Numbered from the stretch's first letter, positions 32,964-45,247 are shown. The stretch is 64,000 bases of DNA from Agrypnia vestita (GCA_016648135.1 JADDOH010002576.1:119372-183371), one strand, 5' to 3'. A program made the numbers and translations. The notes: generated from the letters alone by a model not told the origin.

Positions 32964-33712
32964 TCACTGCGGACATGAAAATAGTTTTTCTCCAGAGTGC
33001 GTAAGAGCATGCCTTTTTAAGTGTGTCTTTTGATTGCACGAATAATTGCACTGCGAACATGAAAACATTTTTTCTCCTGAGTGCGTAAGAGCATGCCTTT
33101 TTAAGTGTGACTTTCGATTGCACGAATAATTGCACTGCGAACATGAAAACAGTTTTTCTCCTGAGTGCGTAAGAGCATGTGTTTTAAAATCTGACTTTCG
33201 ATTGCACGAATATTCGCACAGCAAACATGAAAACAGTTTTTCTCCAGAGTGCGTAAGAGCGTGTCTTTTTAAATTTGATTTATCATTGCACGAATAATTA
33301 CACTGCGAACATGAAAACAGTTTTTCTACAGAGTGCGTAAGAGCATGTATTTTTAAGTGTGACTTCGAATTGCACGAATAATTGCACTGCGAACATGAAA
33401 ATAGTTTTTCTCCAGAGTGCGTAAGAGTATGTGTTTTAAAACTTGATTTGTAATTGCACGAATAATTGCACTGCGAACATGAAAATAGTTTTTCTCTAGA
33501 GTGCGTAAGAGTATGTGTTTTTAAACCTGATTTGTGATTGCACGAATAATTGCACTGCAAACATGAAAACATCTTCTTATCAGCGGTAGTGAGCGCGCAG
33601 CTGCTCGAGGATCTGTTAACGTTGGAAGCTGTCTCCGATTCCGGCTGCTTTCCAGAGGCAGAGGAAGACGCAGTTGATTTTTCCATAAAAGAATCTTGTA
33701 TTATTAAGCAAC
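32964..33712 (-). CDS. C2H2 zinc-finger exon of the minus-strand gene, 7 intact fingers
   Basis: Acceptor TTTACTTTGCAG at 33713 and the phase-1 start (two bases, then CLIIQDSFMEKS) match the plus-strand relative at 59269 (IFRIQDSSSESP). A Ser-rich linker is followed by seven fingers of CX2CX12HX3H, each 28 residues, with consensus LFSCSQCNYSCN.KS.LK.H and linker ALTHSGEK. The eighth finger stops where its second Cys should be (TGA at 32964-32966). Joined to 45073-45247 and 43570-43716 it gives a 356-residue nuclear DNA-binding protein; first finger at about residue 156. This exon chain is inferred from phase and order. Whether it is expressed is unknown, and the truncation may be recent. Confidence 0.75.
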
Positions 33713-34289
33713 CTGCAAAGTAAATATATTTATCTATAATATTCAATAACACATTCTTATTGTGAAGTTGCAATTTTTCAGAACAAATGCAGTGAAATTT
33801 AAAACCAAATTTGTATTAATCAATTAGAAAGACATACGGGAAAATTAAATCAATGAAGAAGTATTTTGGTCGTTACCGGGATGCCAGTGAAAACATAACT
33901 TACATTTAAATGGGTAGTTACTACTTTTGTAGGACTAAAACACGAAGAGGTTATGAGAATTCCATTTAGGGCATCACATCTTGACAGGACTTTCTTTGAC
34001 AATCCGCCAGATTCCAGGCATAATCATTGTGAATACGATTGATTCATCCATCAATAAAAATTGCCGGGTGATCCTCCGATAACAATAAAAATCTTGTAAC
34101 TGTTGAAATATAAGTAGACATCTGTCAGCCATAATTAAAAAAAATGATAAGCTTCCTCCATCTGTCAACGAGTTGCGCTACTCTCACTTCCTTCTTGTAC
34201 AATTTGACATCTCTGCCTTAAATCCGATGTATCAATCTGTAATCCGTTACTTTCATAATAAATTGGGCAGTATTAAATGAAATAGTTTT
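33713..34289. other. Non-coding DNA (intron of the minus-strand zinc-finger gene)
   Basis: A candidate short LTR end with AATAAA at about 34256 precedes the copia relic; otherwise nothing recognised. Confidence 0.45.
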
Positions 34290-35425
34290 AATTTCAACAG
34301 GTTGTGGGCCCAGCCCATATGTATCTGTAATTTATAACCGAAAAGTAAAATTACATTTATTAAATATATCGTGTCAATGATGTCTTCTAACCTTCAAATA
34401 GATATGTTGTTGGGAAGGGAAAATTATAACACATGGAAGTTTGCAGTCAAGTCATATTTGGGACTTGAAGAACTCTGGGAGCGTGTTGATCCAGAAACAC
34501 AAGATGTTGACAGAAAGAAAGATACAAAAGCTAAGTCTAAAATATTTTGTTGGTAGATCCGATTCATTAGTTCACATAGAAAACGCCAAAATGACCCGTG
34601 AAGTGTGGACGGGCCTGCAAAATTTATTCGAAGGTTCCGGTCTCTCTAGGAAATTGGGGTTACTAAAAGACCTAATCAACACTTGGTTGGATAGCTGCTC
34701 TGGAGTTGAGGAATGTGTTAATAATATATTGACCACTTCACACAAGTTGAGGAACGTCGGATTCAAGGTAGATGATGAATGGCTAGGAACCCTCATACTG
34801 GCTGGTTTATGAGCATAGAGAGTTCTGGCATGAAAATATCGTCTGATTATATTAATGCAAAACTTATACAAGAAGCTAAAGTTTCGGAGTCTTCTATATT
34901 CTTAACAAAGTAAAAACCCTAAGTTATTAAAATTGTGGCCAGTATGGGCATTTTAGAAATTGAATTGTAGCAATAATTTTACAGCCATTTTTTCAGCATC
35001 CAACAATACAAATTTTGATGACTGGTATATAGATTCAGGCGCTACAATGCATATGTCAAGGCATGCTGACTGGATGTACGATCTGCAGTCCCCTCCGACC
35101 CAGAAGACGAGGGTGGCTAATAATGATACAGTCACAGTAGCGAAGATGGGTCAAGTAAACATTGACGCTATTGACCACGACGATGAACATCATATTCAGG
35201 TGGGGAATGTATTACTTATTCCTGAACTTAGTGCAAACCTGTTGTCGGTTAGTCAACTAACCAAAAATGGCTGAAAAGTTGAATCTGTGGAAAACAAAGA
35301 TAAAAGCGAATGATCTAGATTTTGAACATGCATTGTTTAAAAATGGCTAATTTAAGTACAAAGATACTTAACAGGAGATATATTGTAAAAAAACATGAAG
35401 GTGCATTATCCAAACTACTTGATCA
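34290..35425 (+). mobile_element. Ty1/copia LTR retrotransposon relic
   Basis: CAACAGGTTGTGGGCCCAG at about 34298-34316 resembles the tRNA-Met primer-binding site next to copia LTRs. It is followed by gag and protease remnants (separate entry). Sequence after about 35425 is not copia. Reverse transcriptase and integrase are missing, so this is the 5' part only, inside the intron of the minus-strand zinc-finger gene and on the opposite strand. Confidence 0.85.
34377..35274 (+). pseudogene. copia gag and protease, broken
   Basis: The gag start reads LLGRENYNTWKFAVKSYL (the copia L.G.NY..W motif). After a frameshift near 34545 comes MTREVWTGLQNLFEGSGLSR and LINTWLDSCSGVEECVNNIL, the UBN2-type gag core. 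The protease part has WYIDSGATMHMS (aspartic protease DSGA) and LLIPELSANLLSVSQLTKNG, then a stop. Several frame changes and a gap where the zinc knuckle should be show that it is dead. Confidence 0.88.
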
Positions 35426-35548
35426 GTCATAATACCCTCGACATTGTTTTCACTCCGTTTGTGAATATTTCACTTCCTATAAATGAATGTGTTACAAACT
35501 ACAAACATATATAGATAAATATACAATCAACATGAAAATAGTTACTGT
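35426..35548. other. Short non-coding spacer
   Basis: AT-rich; nothing recognised. Confidence 0.4.
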
Positions 35549-37260
35549 TAGAGATGGTAAAGTTCGTTCAGTTGAGTGAACTGTTCGTTCATCGAGTCGT
35601 TCATGAAAGTGAACTGTTCATTCCCAATCGTTCATTTGTTCACCGAACGCGTAAGAGTGACACGTCGCCGGGGGGGGTTGAACGTAAATGTCAGTAAGTA
35701 CTTTGTAGCCGATGAATATCCAAACACGAATCTATTTTGCTTTATCTATGACTTCTCACGATTGTCATTTGCCATCACAAACTTATTTTAATTTCTACAA
35801 AAAATCTAACCATTTTAAATTTCGAATATACACAATGCTATCTCACATTATTTGAAAAATCAAAGAGTCAAAGTTTCATACTGACAGCAAGAAAGGCAAG
35901 TGAATTGTTTGCTTTTTGAATAGTTCACCAATTCATTTGCCTATTTTTGGTAAACAAAAATGAATAAAAAAGAATGAGGGTAGATGTGCTTTTACGACCC
36001 GCACATTTTCTGTAAAAATGACTTTCTTAAATTGCATACTGACTATAGAAACCCCAAGTGAATAGTAAAAAATGGTTATCGCGAAACAGTTCAGTTGTAC
36101 TTAAGCGACGAAAAGAATTATATTGAGAAAACAAAAAAAGGGGATCTCTTAACAATCAGAATCCACATGGGACTGCATTCAACAAATATGTAAATAATAA
36201 AAAAAATTAAAAAATCTGACTATTCACTTGGATTTTATTTTCGAGCTGGGGGATAAAAATTAAAATCTGTAATGTGAGTCACTTCGGGCAACGCTATCTC
36301 ACAGTATTTGAAAAAGTAATGACTCAAAGTTCCGTACAGCCAGCAGGAAAGATAAGTGAATAGTTTGATTTTTGAACAGTTCATCTATTCATTTGCATAT
36401 TTTTGGAACGTACTGAGACAAAAATGAATAAAAAATAATGAGGATGCTTCTGCAATTATGACCCACACAATCTCTGTAAAAGTGGTATTCTTAAATTCCA
36501 TACTGACTGTTAAAATCCCAAGTGAATAGTTAAAAATGGTTATCGCGGAACAGTTCAGTTGGACTTTTGCGACGTAAAAAAATTATATTGAGAAAACTAA
36601 ATATGGGGATCTCTTAACAATCAGAATCCACATGGGACTGCATTCAACAAATATGTAAATAATAAAAAAAAAATAAGAAATCTGACTATTCACTTGGATT
36701 TTATTTTCGACTTGAGAGATAAAAAAAAAAACTATAATGTGGGTCTCTTCGGGCAACGCTATCTCAGAGTATTTGAAAAATTAACGACTCAATGTCCCAT
36801 ACAGCCAGCAGGAAGGACAAGTGAGTTGTTTGATTTTTGAACAGTTCACCCATTCATTTGCACATTTTTGGTACTTACTGAATCAAAAATGAATAAATAA
36901 TAAAGAGGGTACTTCCGCATTTATGACCCGCATAATATCTGTAAAAGTGGTTTTCTTAAATTCCATACTGACGGTAAAAATCCCAAGTGAATAGTTTTAT
37001 GGCCGAACTGTTCAGTTTGACTTTTGCGACCTAAAAAAAATATATTGAGAAAATTAAATATGGGGATCTCTTAGCAATCAGAACCCGCATGAGACTGCAT
37101 TCAACAAATTTGTAAATAAAAATAAATTGAAAAATCTACCTATCCACTTGGATTTAATTTTTGAGTTGGCAGATAAAAATGAAAATATACAATGGGGGTC
37201 TCTTCTTCAATACTATTTCACCACATTTAGAAAATTGACGACTCAATTTTTTTGTGAAAA
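35549..37260. repeat. hAT-like end followed by a 458-bp satellite, 3 copies plus a fragment
   Basis: Starts TAGAGATGGTAAAGTTCGTT with several CGTTCA motifs (compare 27363 and 44035). Then long tandem units beginning CAA(T/C)GCTATCTCA at 35833, 36289, 36754 and a fragment at 37208. Each carries CCAAGTGAATAGT, GGGGATCTCTTA and CACATGGGACTGCATTCAAC. A diverged single unit lies in 44035-44460. The repeats may have grown inside a non-autonomous hAT element. Confidence 0.8.
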
Positions 37261-38386
37261 TGGGTCGTTTTATTGGTGGAAACGTCTTTTCATCAATTAA
37301 AAATTCATTTTCGCAAAATATATGCCTTTACTTAACTTTTGAATTTTTTTAATTTATCAATTTATTCTCAATTAACTATTGATCGAACAACTCCATTGCC
37401 AACAACGACGCCTTCAAAATATCAAAACCAAATCAAATATTTGTCTTTATTCTCAACCTAACAAGATATTAGTAACGCGCAAAATAGACGCGTTAAGTTT
37501 TTATAAGAAATGTCGACACTTGTCAAAATTGACGAATTGTACAATGTCATAAATTATTATAACATTGTACACATTATTATTAAATGTTAAACTGTATTTA
37601 CCGTTGTTTTTCGAAGGAAATTCACTTTTTTTCTAGACGAAGATGATACAGTAATATAAAAGATCAAATCATTTTTAACAATTTTTAATCAACAAATCAA
37701 GACACGAAAATAAATGTTTATTATATAATATCTCACCAAAATTAAACTGCATGCAGATTGTAGTTGGTGCACGTGTATAATCATGAAAAATATATCACCA
37801 AAACTTACATGGATTGGATGGAAAAAATTGCAAATAAAATAAATAATATTTTTAATGTATATTACAAAGAAACGACAAAATTTAAGTAACGTTTTTGCAA
37901 GTAAAATAAAAAAGGGGCGAGTATTTTTCAATTTACGTTACAAAGAAACAACAATATTTTTATGTTACGTTTGTTGGTTTATGTTTTCACCTAGACGAAA
38001 GGGATACAGATACGAAAAGATAATACAGTAAGGTTAAATAAGCTGTTTTAATACATTTAAATCAGTAAAGTAAAAAGCTTAAGCGAATATTGACATTTAT
38101 TATAAAATATATGATCTAAATATTTGACAACAATATATGATACAGTAATATAAAAAATACAATAAAATATTTTCTATCAACAAATTTTACTTAAACGAAT
38201 ATTTATGTTTACTTTAAAATATCTGACTACAATACATACGTACATGCAGTTTGTTATAGGTGTGTCATGAAAAACATGTCGCCAAAAATTATTCTTACAA
38301 AAAATCAAAACACGGAAGAGGTAGGTACAATAATAAAAACGTATTAAAAAGAAAAAACAGAATAAAAAGTAACTTTTTTCAATTTT
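37261..38386. other. AT-rich DNA with degenerate tandem structure
   Basis: Related stretches recur around GATACAGTAATATAAAA (37650, 38140), CTAGACGAA (37635, 37990) and CATGCAG..TTGT (37750, 38250), suggesting an old tandem array of long period. No coding signal. Confidence 0.5.
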
Positions 38387-38650
38387 TGAAAGGTTTTTAT
38401 CATTTTATTCGACTTGTATTAAAGCGAATGAATTTTTCATAATCGATATAAGTTACTACGATGATACTTCAACTTTTTGCAAAAAATAAGTAAGAAATAT
38501 TTAAAAAAAATGCAAACTTTGATATTGCATATCTCCATAACTATTGATATTAGGCCATGGTTGCTTGAACATTTTTGATTGAACATAGGCAGAAATATAC
38601 CGGCAAAGTTTCTGCTGCGAGCTCTGGTACACCCTATATATACATATATA
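38387..38650. mobile_element. Foldback family B, single arm
   Basis: Matches the right half of 16377-16906, from the ACTTGTATTAAAG block to ACCCTATATATA. Confidence 0.75.
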
Positions 38651-39205
38651 AACCAATGAATTCTTCATTCTCGGTGTAAACGTATAATATTGCAACTAGG
38701 TGCCCGTTGCACGGCTACGCGTGCAATTTAGCCTGGCGGCAGATTCACTGATGATTAAGTAACGAAGAAGAAGAAGACGGACTCACTGTTGGTTGAGTAA
38801 CGAGGAAAAAGATAGACGGTAAACACTTTCCGGTAACGCCCCGATCGCAAAGATCGGACTACGCGGTCGGAAGATTGTACTATAAAGATTCGATAGAAGA
38901 AGAAGAGAGCTATCCGTGGTATTTTACCAAATTGAAATTGAATGATAAATGACAGCGCTGTGAGAGTGGGGAGAGAGAGAGAACGCCCGAAGCCGCGCAA
39001 AGGTGAGTGAGTCAGATGGCTCCCGCTTTGCGGTCGCAGACGCCCGCTGCGCGGGCGACGGACGTCGACAGTCGCCGCGCGGTTTTGCCGCGCAGCGCCT
39101 GTCGTGAAAAGGCGTGGACGGGCTGAGCCCGTCTAATACTTTTTAAATTTTCGAAATCGGACATCGCTTCGCGGAGATATCTATGAAAACCCCAAAAACC
39201 GCAAC
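38651..39205. other. GC-richer block with several short hairpins
   Basis: Unlike its surroundings. It holds CGCCCGCTGCGCGGGCG, GCGCGGTTTTGCCGCGC and GACGGGCTGAGCCCGTC within about 110 bp (39040-39145), all able to form stable stems. The origin is unknown; it directly precedes the CCTAA tract. Confidence 0.6.
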
Positions 39206-39300
39206 CTAACCCAACCTAACCTAACCTAACCCAACTTAACCTATTCTAACCCAACCCAACCTAACCTAACCTAATCTAACCTAATCTAACTTTACCTAAG
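39206..39300. repeat. Interstitial CCTAA-like tract
   Basis: About 95 bp of CAACCTAACCTAACCTAATC-like repeats, a degenerate form of the insect telomere repeat (TTAGG)n read on the other strand. Variants such as CCCAAC and CTAATC show that it is not a fresh telomere addition. Confidence 0.85.
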
Positions 39301-42300
39301 AATCTGGAAGCAATTTAGCCGAAGAAAATATATTTTTCCAATTTTACAGTACTAATGACACCATCTATAGTCTGTAGTATTTTACATTATATACCATATT
39401 GTATTTTTACTTTTTTTATATTTTTATTTATAGAAAAGAAATAAACGAATGAAATATTTATCCAATTTGACCATGGCCTATATAAGACATCTGTTGGTTT
39501 TTTTAAGAAGTTATTGTTTAATGAAAATTAATTAAATTGAAAAAACTAAAAATGCAGAAAGATACATCACGTTAACTTGTACAGATTTCACTAAATAGAA
39601 AAATATTTTACATCCCCATTGCGAAGCCACGGCCAAAACCGCGAAACTTTGAATGTAATTTTGCAGCCTGCGATGGTAAAAAAATATTTTAGTACACTCG
39701 ATAGAATAACTATTTCCCTATCGATCGAGATATCGATGACTAAAATAGGATGACGCGTTTAGAAGTTACAGCCAATAAAGTAAACATCAAAAATATACCG
39801 ATATCTAGAGCTTTTAAAAAAATCCAACAGATGTCTAAGTTGATCTATAAAAATGGAAATCGTTTCTAACTTTTCTAAAAATAAATATAGAAAAAACTAA
39901 AAATGTAGATAGGTAGGTAATGTTAAATTCTACAAATCGTGAATGTCAGAAAAAAATAAGTTTCCCCATGAAACCACGGTCGAAACGTACCGCGGAAGCT
40001 TGGAGTGTTTTAACAGATTTGTCAGTTTTTAAATCATTGTGCGCGTAAAAGAAAACTATTTATTATCGGTTAGGTTAGGTGATAAATGGAAAAATATAAA
40101 TGACTATGTGAAATATTATATATCCAAATTAGAATTTTTAAAAATTGCTTTTTTCAATGAAAAAACAAATCAAAAAATCGAAGAATTAACATATCAATAA
40201 ACTTTTTATAAAAAAATATTTTATTTTATTTAAAAAAATGGCTTTTCCAAAAAAAGTTATAAATAAGTTGAAAAAACACATTAAACAAAATAACAAAACA
40301 GTTTTCATAATTCATATCTGTCAAAAAATTACGAAAAAAAAAATGTAATACTGAGACGAAAATAGCTACAAATATTCAATTTTTAAATATAATCTAATAA
40401 AAAACTTTCAAATACACGAATATTAATACAAATCGAGCTCGTTTACTTAAACGTGACGTCACTCTCGGCATCCAATGGAAGATATTCTAATAAATATTTA
40501 TTGAATTTAATATTGATTAAAATTTATTGAATTTATCGAATGAAAAATTTTTTTTTTGCCAATAACTTGTATTGTAAAAAAAATTGTAAATGTACTGAAA
40601 AATATTATTTTATTAAAAATTGAAAACAGTGTAAGAAAAAATGGAATAAGTGAAGAATAATATTAATAATAAGAATAAGAGGTGCACTTTCATTAAATTT
40701 TGTCATCTAATCACAAAGGACATTTAGAAATAATACCCTTGAAAATAATAGTTAAATTCACAAGAAATGTTTTAAAATAAATAAAATTTTATATTGCATA
40801 AAATAAAATAAAATGTCATCTAATCGCAAAGGACAATTAGAAATAATACCCTTAAAAACAATAGTTACATTCAGAAATGTTTTAAAATAAATAAAAAAAA
40901 TTATATTGAATAAAATAACCGAATTGAAGATATAGTATTTTGAATATTTTATGCGATGTTAAATTAATTTCTGCTTTGATTTATGTATTCACATTTTCTA
41001 TTGTTATATGATTCTGTAACAAACAAAAAAATAAATAATTAAATAAAAACCAAAAATAGTAATAAACGTTGCGACGAATTGTCCCGAATGAACCTTAAAA
41101 GCATCGACATCGCGCGGCATTTTATCCTCAATGTGAGTGCAAAAGACATTGCTGATGAGTGAAATTATTTATTTACAACAGTTGTAAACGTGTTGTTATT
41201 GACAATGGGAGAAATCCCGAAAACGTTCTAACAATTCAAAATAAATATAGTGGAATAAAACAGTGTTGTTTACCCTCATTTTTTTAATATTAAAAAATAT
41301 AGAGTGATCACAGGTAAACATTATTGCATAAAAAACACCCTGTATAAAAAACCTTTTCCAAAAAAAACGTCATCAATTTTGAAAATCTAAAATCCAAAAA
41401 AATAATTTGGAGTGACCACAAATAAACATTCTTGCATTAAAAACATCCTGTATAATATTTCCCACTCGATCGAAATAGTGACGTCACATCTATGTAAAAA
41501 TAATATTGAAAAAAATTCCCTATTCTAAAAATATTATTATCAATAAAAACACCCCCTATAATATTATGCGGTATATTCAATAATGAAAATTAATTAATCT
41601 CAAAAGAGCGTGTTTTTGTATGAAAAATTGAATGTTTGTATATATTTTTTATATCTCCTAGTACAGTACCTACACCAATAAAAAACAAAAATTTATTGAA
41701 AAAGCTCTCGAAAAACATTTTATCTACATGTGAATATGTTAAATTTTACCCCTTTATATTGTAAGGCTGAATATAGTTCCAATATTTCTCACAAAAGTTC
41801 AGAGAACATTTAAAAGAAGAAGATTTCAAGTAAGTACCTAAACCAATAAAAAACAAACATCTATCGATAAAGCTATCGAAAAACATTTTATCTACATGTG
41901 AATATGTTACATTTAACCCCCTTTTATTTTAAAGCTGAATATATATTACATTTAATAGCCTTATATTAATAAGTATTCGATGGTAAACTAATGTCAATTT
42001 GCAAATTCTAACAAAAAACAGCATTTTTTAAATAGCTTTACTGGCCTTTAATTTTTTCTACAACGTTTTAAATTTCTCTTAAAAATAATGAAAAACATAT
42101 GACGCATTCTTATTCTAATATTTTTTTCTTTGTAAATAAGCGTAATGGTCAGATAAACCATTTTGAAAATCAATGAAAAGTATTTTCTTTGAAATGTCAC
42201 ATTGAGTTCCGCAAATGTCAAATTTGATCTGCTGAACTTTTCACGAATTTAAAGAAGGAACATTTTTTCACACTAATGTAGTGAAATTTCACGTCGGGGT

Positions 42301-42559
42301 TTGTTGTTTCGAGATTTTTTTAAATAATTATATTTTTTGCGGTGGATAATATCAAAAAAAACTAAGTAATACGTTGCAGATCGTTATGATTTTTTGGGTA
42401 CAGGTACAATATAGTTGTACTCATCATTAGAATTCAAAGTATCCTAATTTCATACAAAATTCATTGAGTTATGCGCTAAACAAAGAAAACACTAAAAAAT
42501 TCGTAAAAAATTAAAAAATGTTAAATGTTATTGTTTTATCGTTTGCAACATACTAATAC
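39301..42559. other. Very AT-rich DNA with several diverged tandem duplications
   Basis: No coding signal. Visible duplications: 39538-39655 with 39893-40010 (around CCACGG.C.AAAC), 40703-40813 with 40814-40925 (TCATCTAATC.CAAAGGACA), about 41300-41580 (period about 107, ACACCCTGTATAA), and 41662-41790 with 41834-41945 (ATCTACATGTGAATATGTTA). Confidence 0.6.
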
Positions 42560-42800
42560 GCATCAACAGTATCATTTCCAACCAAGTGTCTCAAAGACTT
42601 AAAACAATAAAAATTGTATATTATGCAATATATCAGTCAATAATACTATACGGTATAATTCTTTGGGGAAGTATGACAAAATGTCATATCGATGGTTTCA
42701 ACGCGATAATTCATGTAATGTTTTAAAACCATACAGAAACCACACAGAATGCCTCTACACAGAAACTAAATGTTTAAATGCAAGACAGTAACTTATTAAA
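42560..42800 (+). pseudogene. CR1/Jockey-type LINE reverse transcriptase fragment
   Basis: Reads QVSQRLKTIKIVYYAIYQS, then IILYGIILWGSMTKCHIDGF, the (Y)F..SI..YGI..WG region found just after the polymerase domain in CR1/Jockey LINEs. Stops follow soon. A short hairpin downstream (about 42892-42937, CGCTCATCATAAACG/TGTTTATGATGGGCG) preceded by (TTTA)n may be the 3' end of the same insertion. Confidence 0.65.
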
Positions 42801-43569
42801 CAACTCATCAATTTGGAAGTTTTGTATTACATAGTAGAAAATATATGTGAATGCGTTGACATATTCTATATAGATATTTATTTATTTGTTTACGCTCATC
42901 ATAAACGTTTACATAAAAATGTTTATGATGGGCGAAATATAGAAAGAAGTATATAACGCAGCATCAGGTATAAGCAGTACATATAAGATATACAATTATA
43001 AATTCCAAGCACGTGTTAAATATTAAATATTAAAAAAATATTATATATAATTCAAGTAGTATATACATAGGACAATATCAGTTATAAGCAGTAAAATAAA
43101 AGTGTAAGCAATAAAAGGTATAAGCAGTGAAAGTATCAGGTGTAAGCATTAACATATGAATATAAAAATTAAACATAAACTAAAAATATTAAGTACAGAG
43201 CAATAATGTGTATAAAAAAATATATTACACATTACCTGTATATATAAATAGTGGAAGTGAGTAATGAAATAGTATTATCTCTTAAAGTGTAAATTTTATT
43301 TTCACTAGATTGTCATTAAAAATGTCACCATATAAACATATAACCAAATCCAATACCAGTCTTTAATATTCTGCTAATTACAGAATTTGACTGATAATTA
43401 GTACTGGAATTGTGGCAATGAAAGGTGACAATTTGTCAAGTACTATGTAAGGGCGGGATATTATAATTGATACACGCAATATATTAGTATACATCTTGCT
43501 ATAACGGTCACACCAAGTGCGGAATCTACTTCACGGATTGATAATTCAAGGAAATTAACTCCTGCTCAC
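42801..43569. other. AT-rich non-coding DNA
   Basis: Short TATAAGCAGTA-like repeats at about 42960-43145; otherwise nothing recognised. Confidence 0.45.
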
Positions 43570-43716
43570 CAGGGCGCTGATCGGCTCTCCTGGAGTACTC
43601 CGAGCACTCCTGCTTGATGTCAGGATAGGATATATCCACATCACTGTAGGGCGCTCCACCGCCTGCTCCCTCATCGCCGCTGTCGGCTGGAGACCCCACA
43701 TTGCTGGAACCCAGTT
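43570..43716 (-). CDS. Second acidic exon of the minus-strand zinc-finger gene (duplicated module)
   Basis: A good acceptor (TTTTTGATTCCAG) and donor (CCTG/GTGAGC) bound 147 bases that start with two and end with one base of a codon, so the exon can be included or skipped without changing frame. It encodes ELGSSNVGSPADSGDEGAGG and then PYSDVDISYPDIKQECSEYS, RRADQRPG, that is, the second half of the family's first exon without the MNR start. It lies between the first exon at 45073-45247 and the finger exon at 32964-33712, on the same strand with matching phases. It probably arose by exon duplication. Confidence 0.75.
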
Positions 43717-44034
43717 CTGGAATCAAAAACAATAATCTGGTACAACATAGCTGGAGAGTTGCCTGTCCCCTGGACTCGGCTCCATGCCACCTCGGGCTGT
43801 ACTTGCATCAAGCAAGTCATCATAAAATAACCTGTGTCCAGATCAGGTGACCGGGTAGATCTCTTTTCTTCTCTTAAAATTAGGCAATCCGCCCTTTTGT
43901 GTACTGATCTCCTATAACAGCAAAAAAAGCTTCGCTTATTTTAGAATGTAGTTATTTACAGCATATTCTTAGCTAAGAAAAAGTTGGCAACCATTTAAAA
44001 CCATCCATTTAAAAGGTCTGCAGGCATTCATAAT
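43717..44034. other. Non-coding DNA (intron)
   Basis: Nothing recognised. Confidence 0.45.
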
Positions 44035-44806
44035 GAAAAGTTTCATTCAATTGACTGAACTCTCACCGTGTCGTTCATTGAAGTGAACTGTGAACTCGAT
44101 CGTTCATTATTTCACCAGTGCCATCCATTTCAAATATTTAAATGGCTACTTGTTAAAAACTGCAGGATTCTCAGGTGAACTGTTAAAACGGCTACTCTTC
44201 CTCAACGCAGTTAGGCTTTTACGACGAATGAAAATATATGACGAATGCTAAATACCGGGATATTTTGAGAATCAGAAACATAGGACTGCATTGAAAGAAA
44301 TTGCAAATAAAATAAAATATTAGAAAACATAACGGTGTAACTTTATTTTATAACCGAGTGAGGCCATAAAGTAAAGTTTAGCCCCTAATCTACCTTATAA
44401 AAATCTCCAACTGAACTTTACTAACCTATTTTTATTTTATTTTACCTTTTCAACATAAAATTAGTCCGGCCTTCCGCCGTGTCTTTTCCGTCGCGTCAAA
44501 TCGGCAAAAAAAAAAAATGGATCGACCGATCGTCCGCGCAGTGTGTTTGATACACGCATATTGAATGGAAATAAATATAGCGGTGTTTCGCGACGGAATA
44601 TCCGCGCAGTGTGGCGCCGACCTTAAGCCTGTTTCCAACGATTTCATTTTTCTATCACCACGAATTTTTCACTGACCAAATAAAAATAAGGTTAACTTTA
44701 GAATTATCGATTTAATGAATAATTTCTTTTTCACATGTTGAAATAATAAACGGTAGTTCGTGAACTGTTCTAAAAGAACAGGTCCTTCATGAACAACCCA
44801 TCTCTA
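44035..44806. mobile_element. hAT-like non-autonomous element with a nested MITE
   Basis: CGTTCATTGAAGTGAACTGT at the left matches 35549-35660, the middle resembles one unit of the 458-bp satellite (CATAGGACTGCATTGAAAGA), and the right end is CAACCCATCTCTA at 44806, the reverse complement of a TAGAGATGGGTTG start. A Harbinger-like MITE is inserted at 44465-44622. Confidence 0.6.
44465..44622. mobile_element. 158-bp Harbinger-like MITE
   Basis: Flanked by TTA (44462-44464 and 44623-44625). The ends are GTCCGGCCTTCCGCCGTG and CGCAGTGTGGCGCCGACC, with TTCCGTCGCG repeated inverted inside. Same family as the arms at about 25600 and 31571. Confidence 0.7.
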
Positions 44807-45072
44807 AACTGGTGTCACCATAGATAAAATATCTCAAACTTCAAAATGTAAGGCGAAAATTTGAAAACTAGTCTCACAACTTTTTCAATACTCAAAGCTA
44901 CTCACTTTTCATTTTTGAAATCCGAGCACTCAATTTCTACCATGAAACATACTCTATAAAGAAATAGCCACAAGCCGTGAAGCACAATTAACTCCATCAA
45001 TCTTTAACAGCCAGTTCGGGTGCGAGCATCTCTCAACACTGAGAATCAATCAATAATGAACCAACTCCTCAC
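44807..45072. other. Non-coding DNA (intron)
   Basis: Nothing recognised. Confidence 0.45.
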
Positions 45073-45247
45073 CGGTGCGCTGATCCGCCTCCCTGGAGAA
45101 CTCCGAGCACTCCTGCTTGATGTCGGGGACCCATGTTATTTCTAGCTCAGTGAGGGACGCTCCACGGCCTGCTCCTTCATCGCCGCTGCCGGCTGCAGAC
45201 CCTGGCTCGGCCTTGACGGCAGGAACACCTCGGTCAGCGCGGTTCAT
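45073..45247 (-). CDS. First exon of the minus-strand C2H2 zinc-finger gene
   Basis: ATG at 45247 begins MNRADRGVPAVKAEPGSAAG, then SGDEGAGRG, a divergent stretch (LTELEITWVPDIKQECSEFS) and READQRT, ending with one base before donor GTGAGG. It is 58 codons plus one base, phase 1. Two motifs of the form (V/I)KxE (AVKAEP, DIKQEC) fit the SUMO-acceptor consensus; this is inference from pattern. The start is placed at MNR because upstream in-frame sequence is not conserved in frame among relatives. It faces away from the relative at 52543 (head to head, 7.3 kb apart). Confidence 0.8.

Noticed and set aside
39206..39300. A chromosome end
   Set aside because: The CCTAA-like tract is short, degenerate and flanked by ordinary sequence on both sides.
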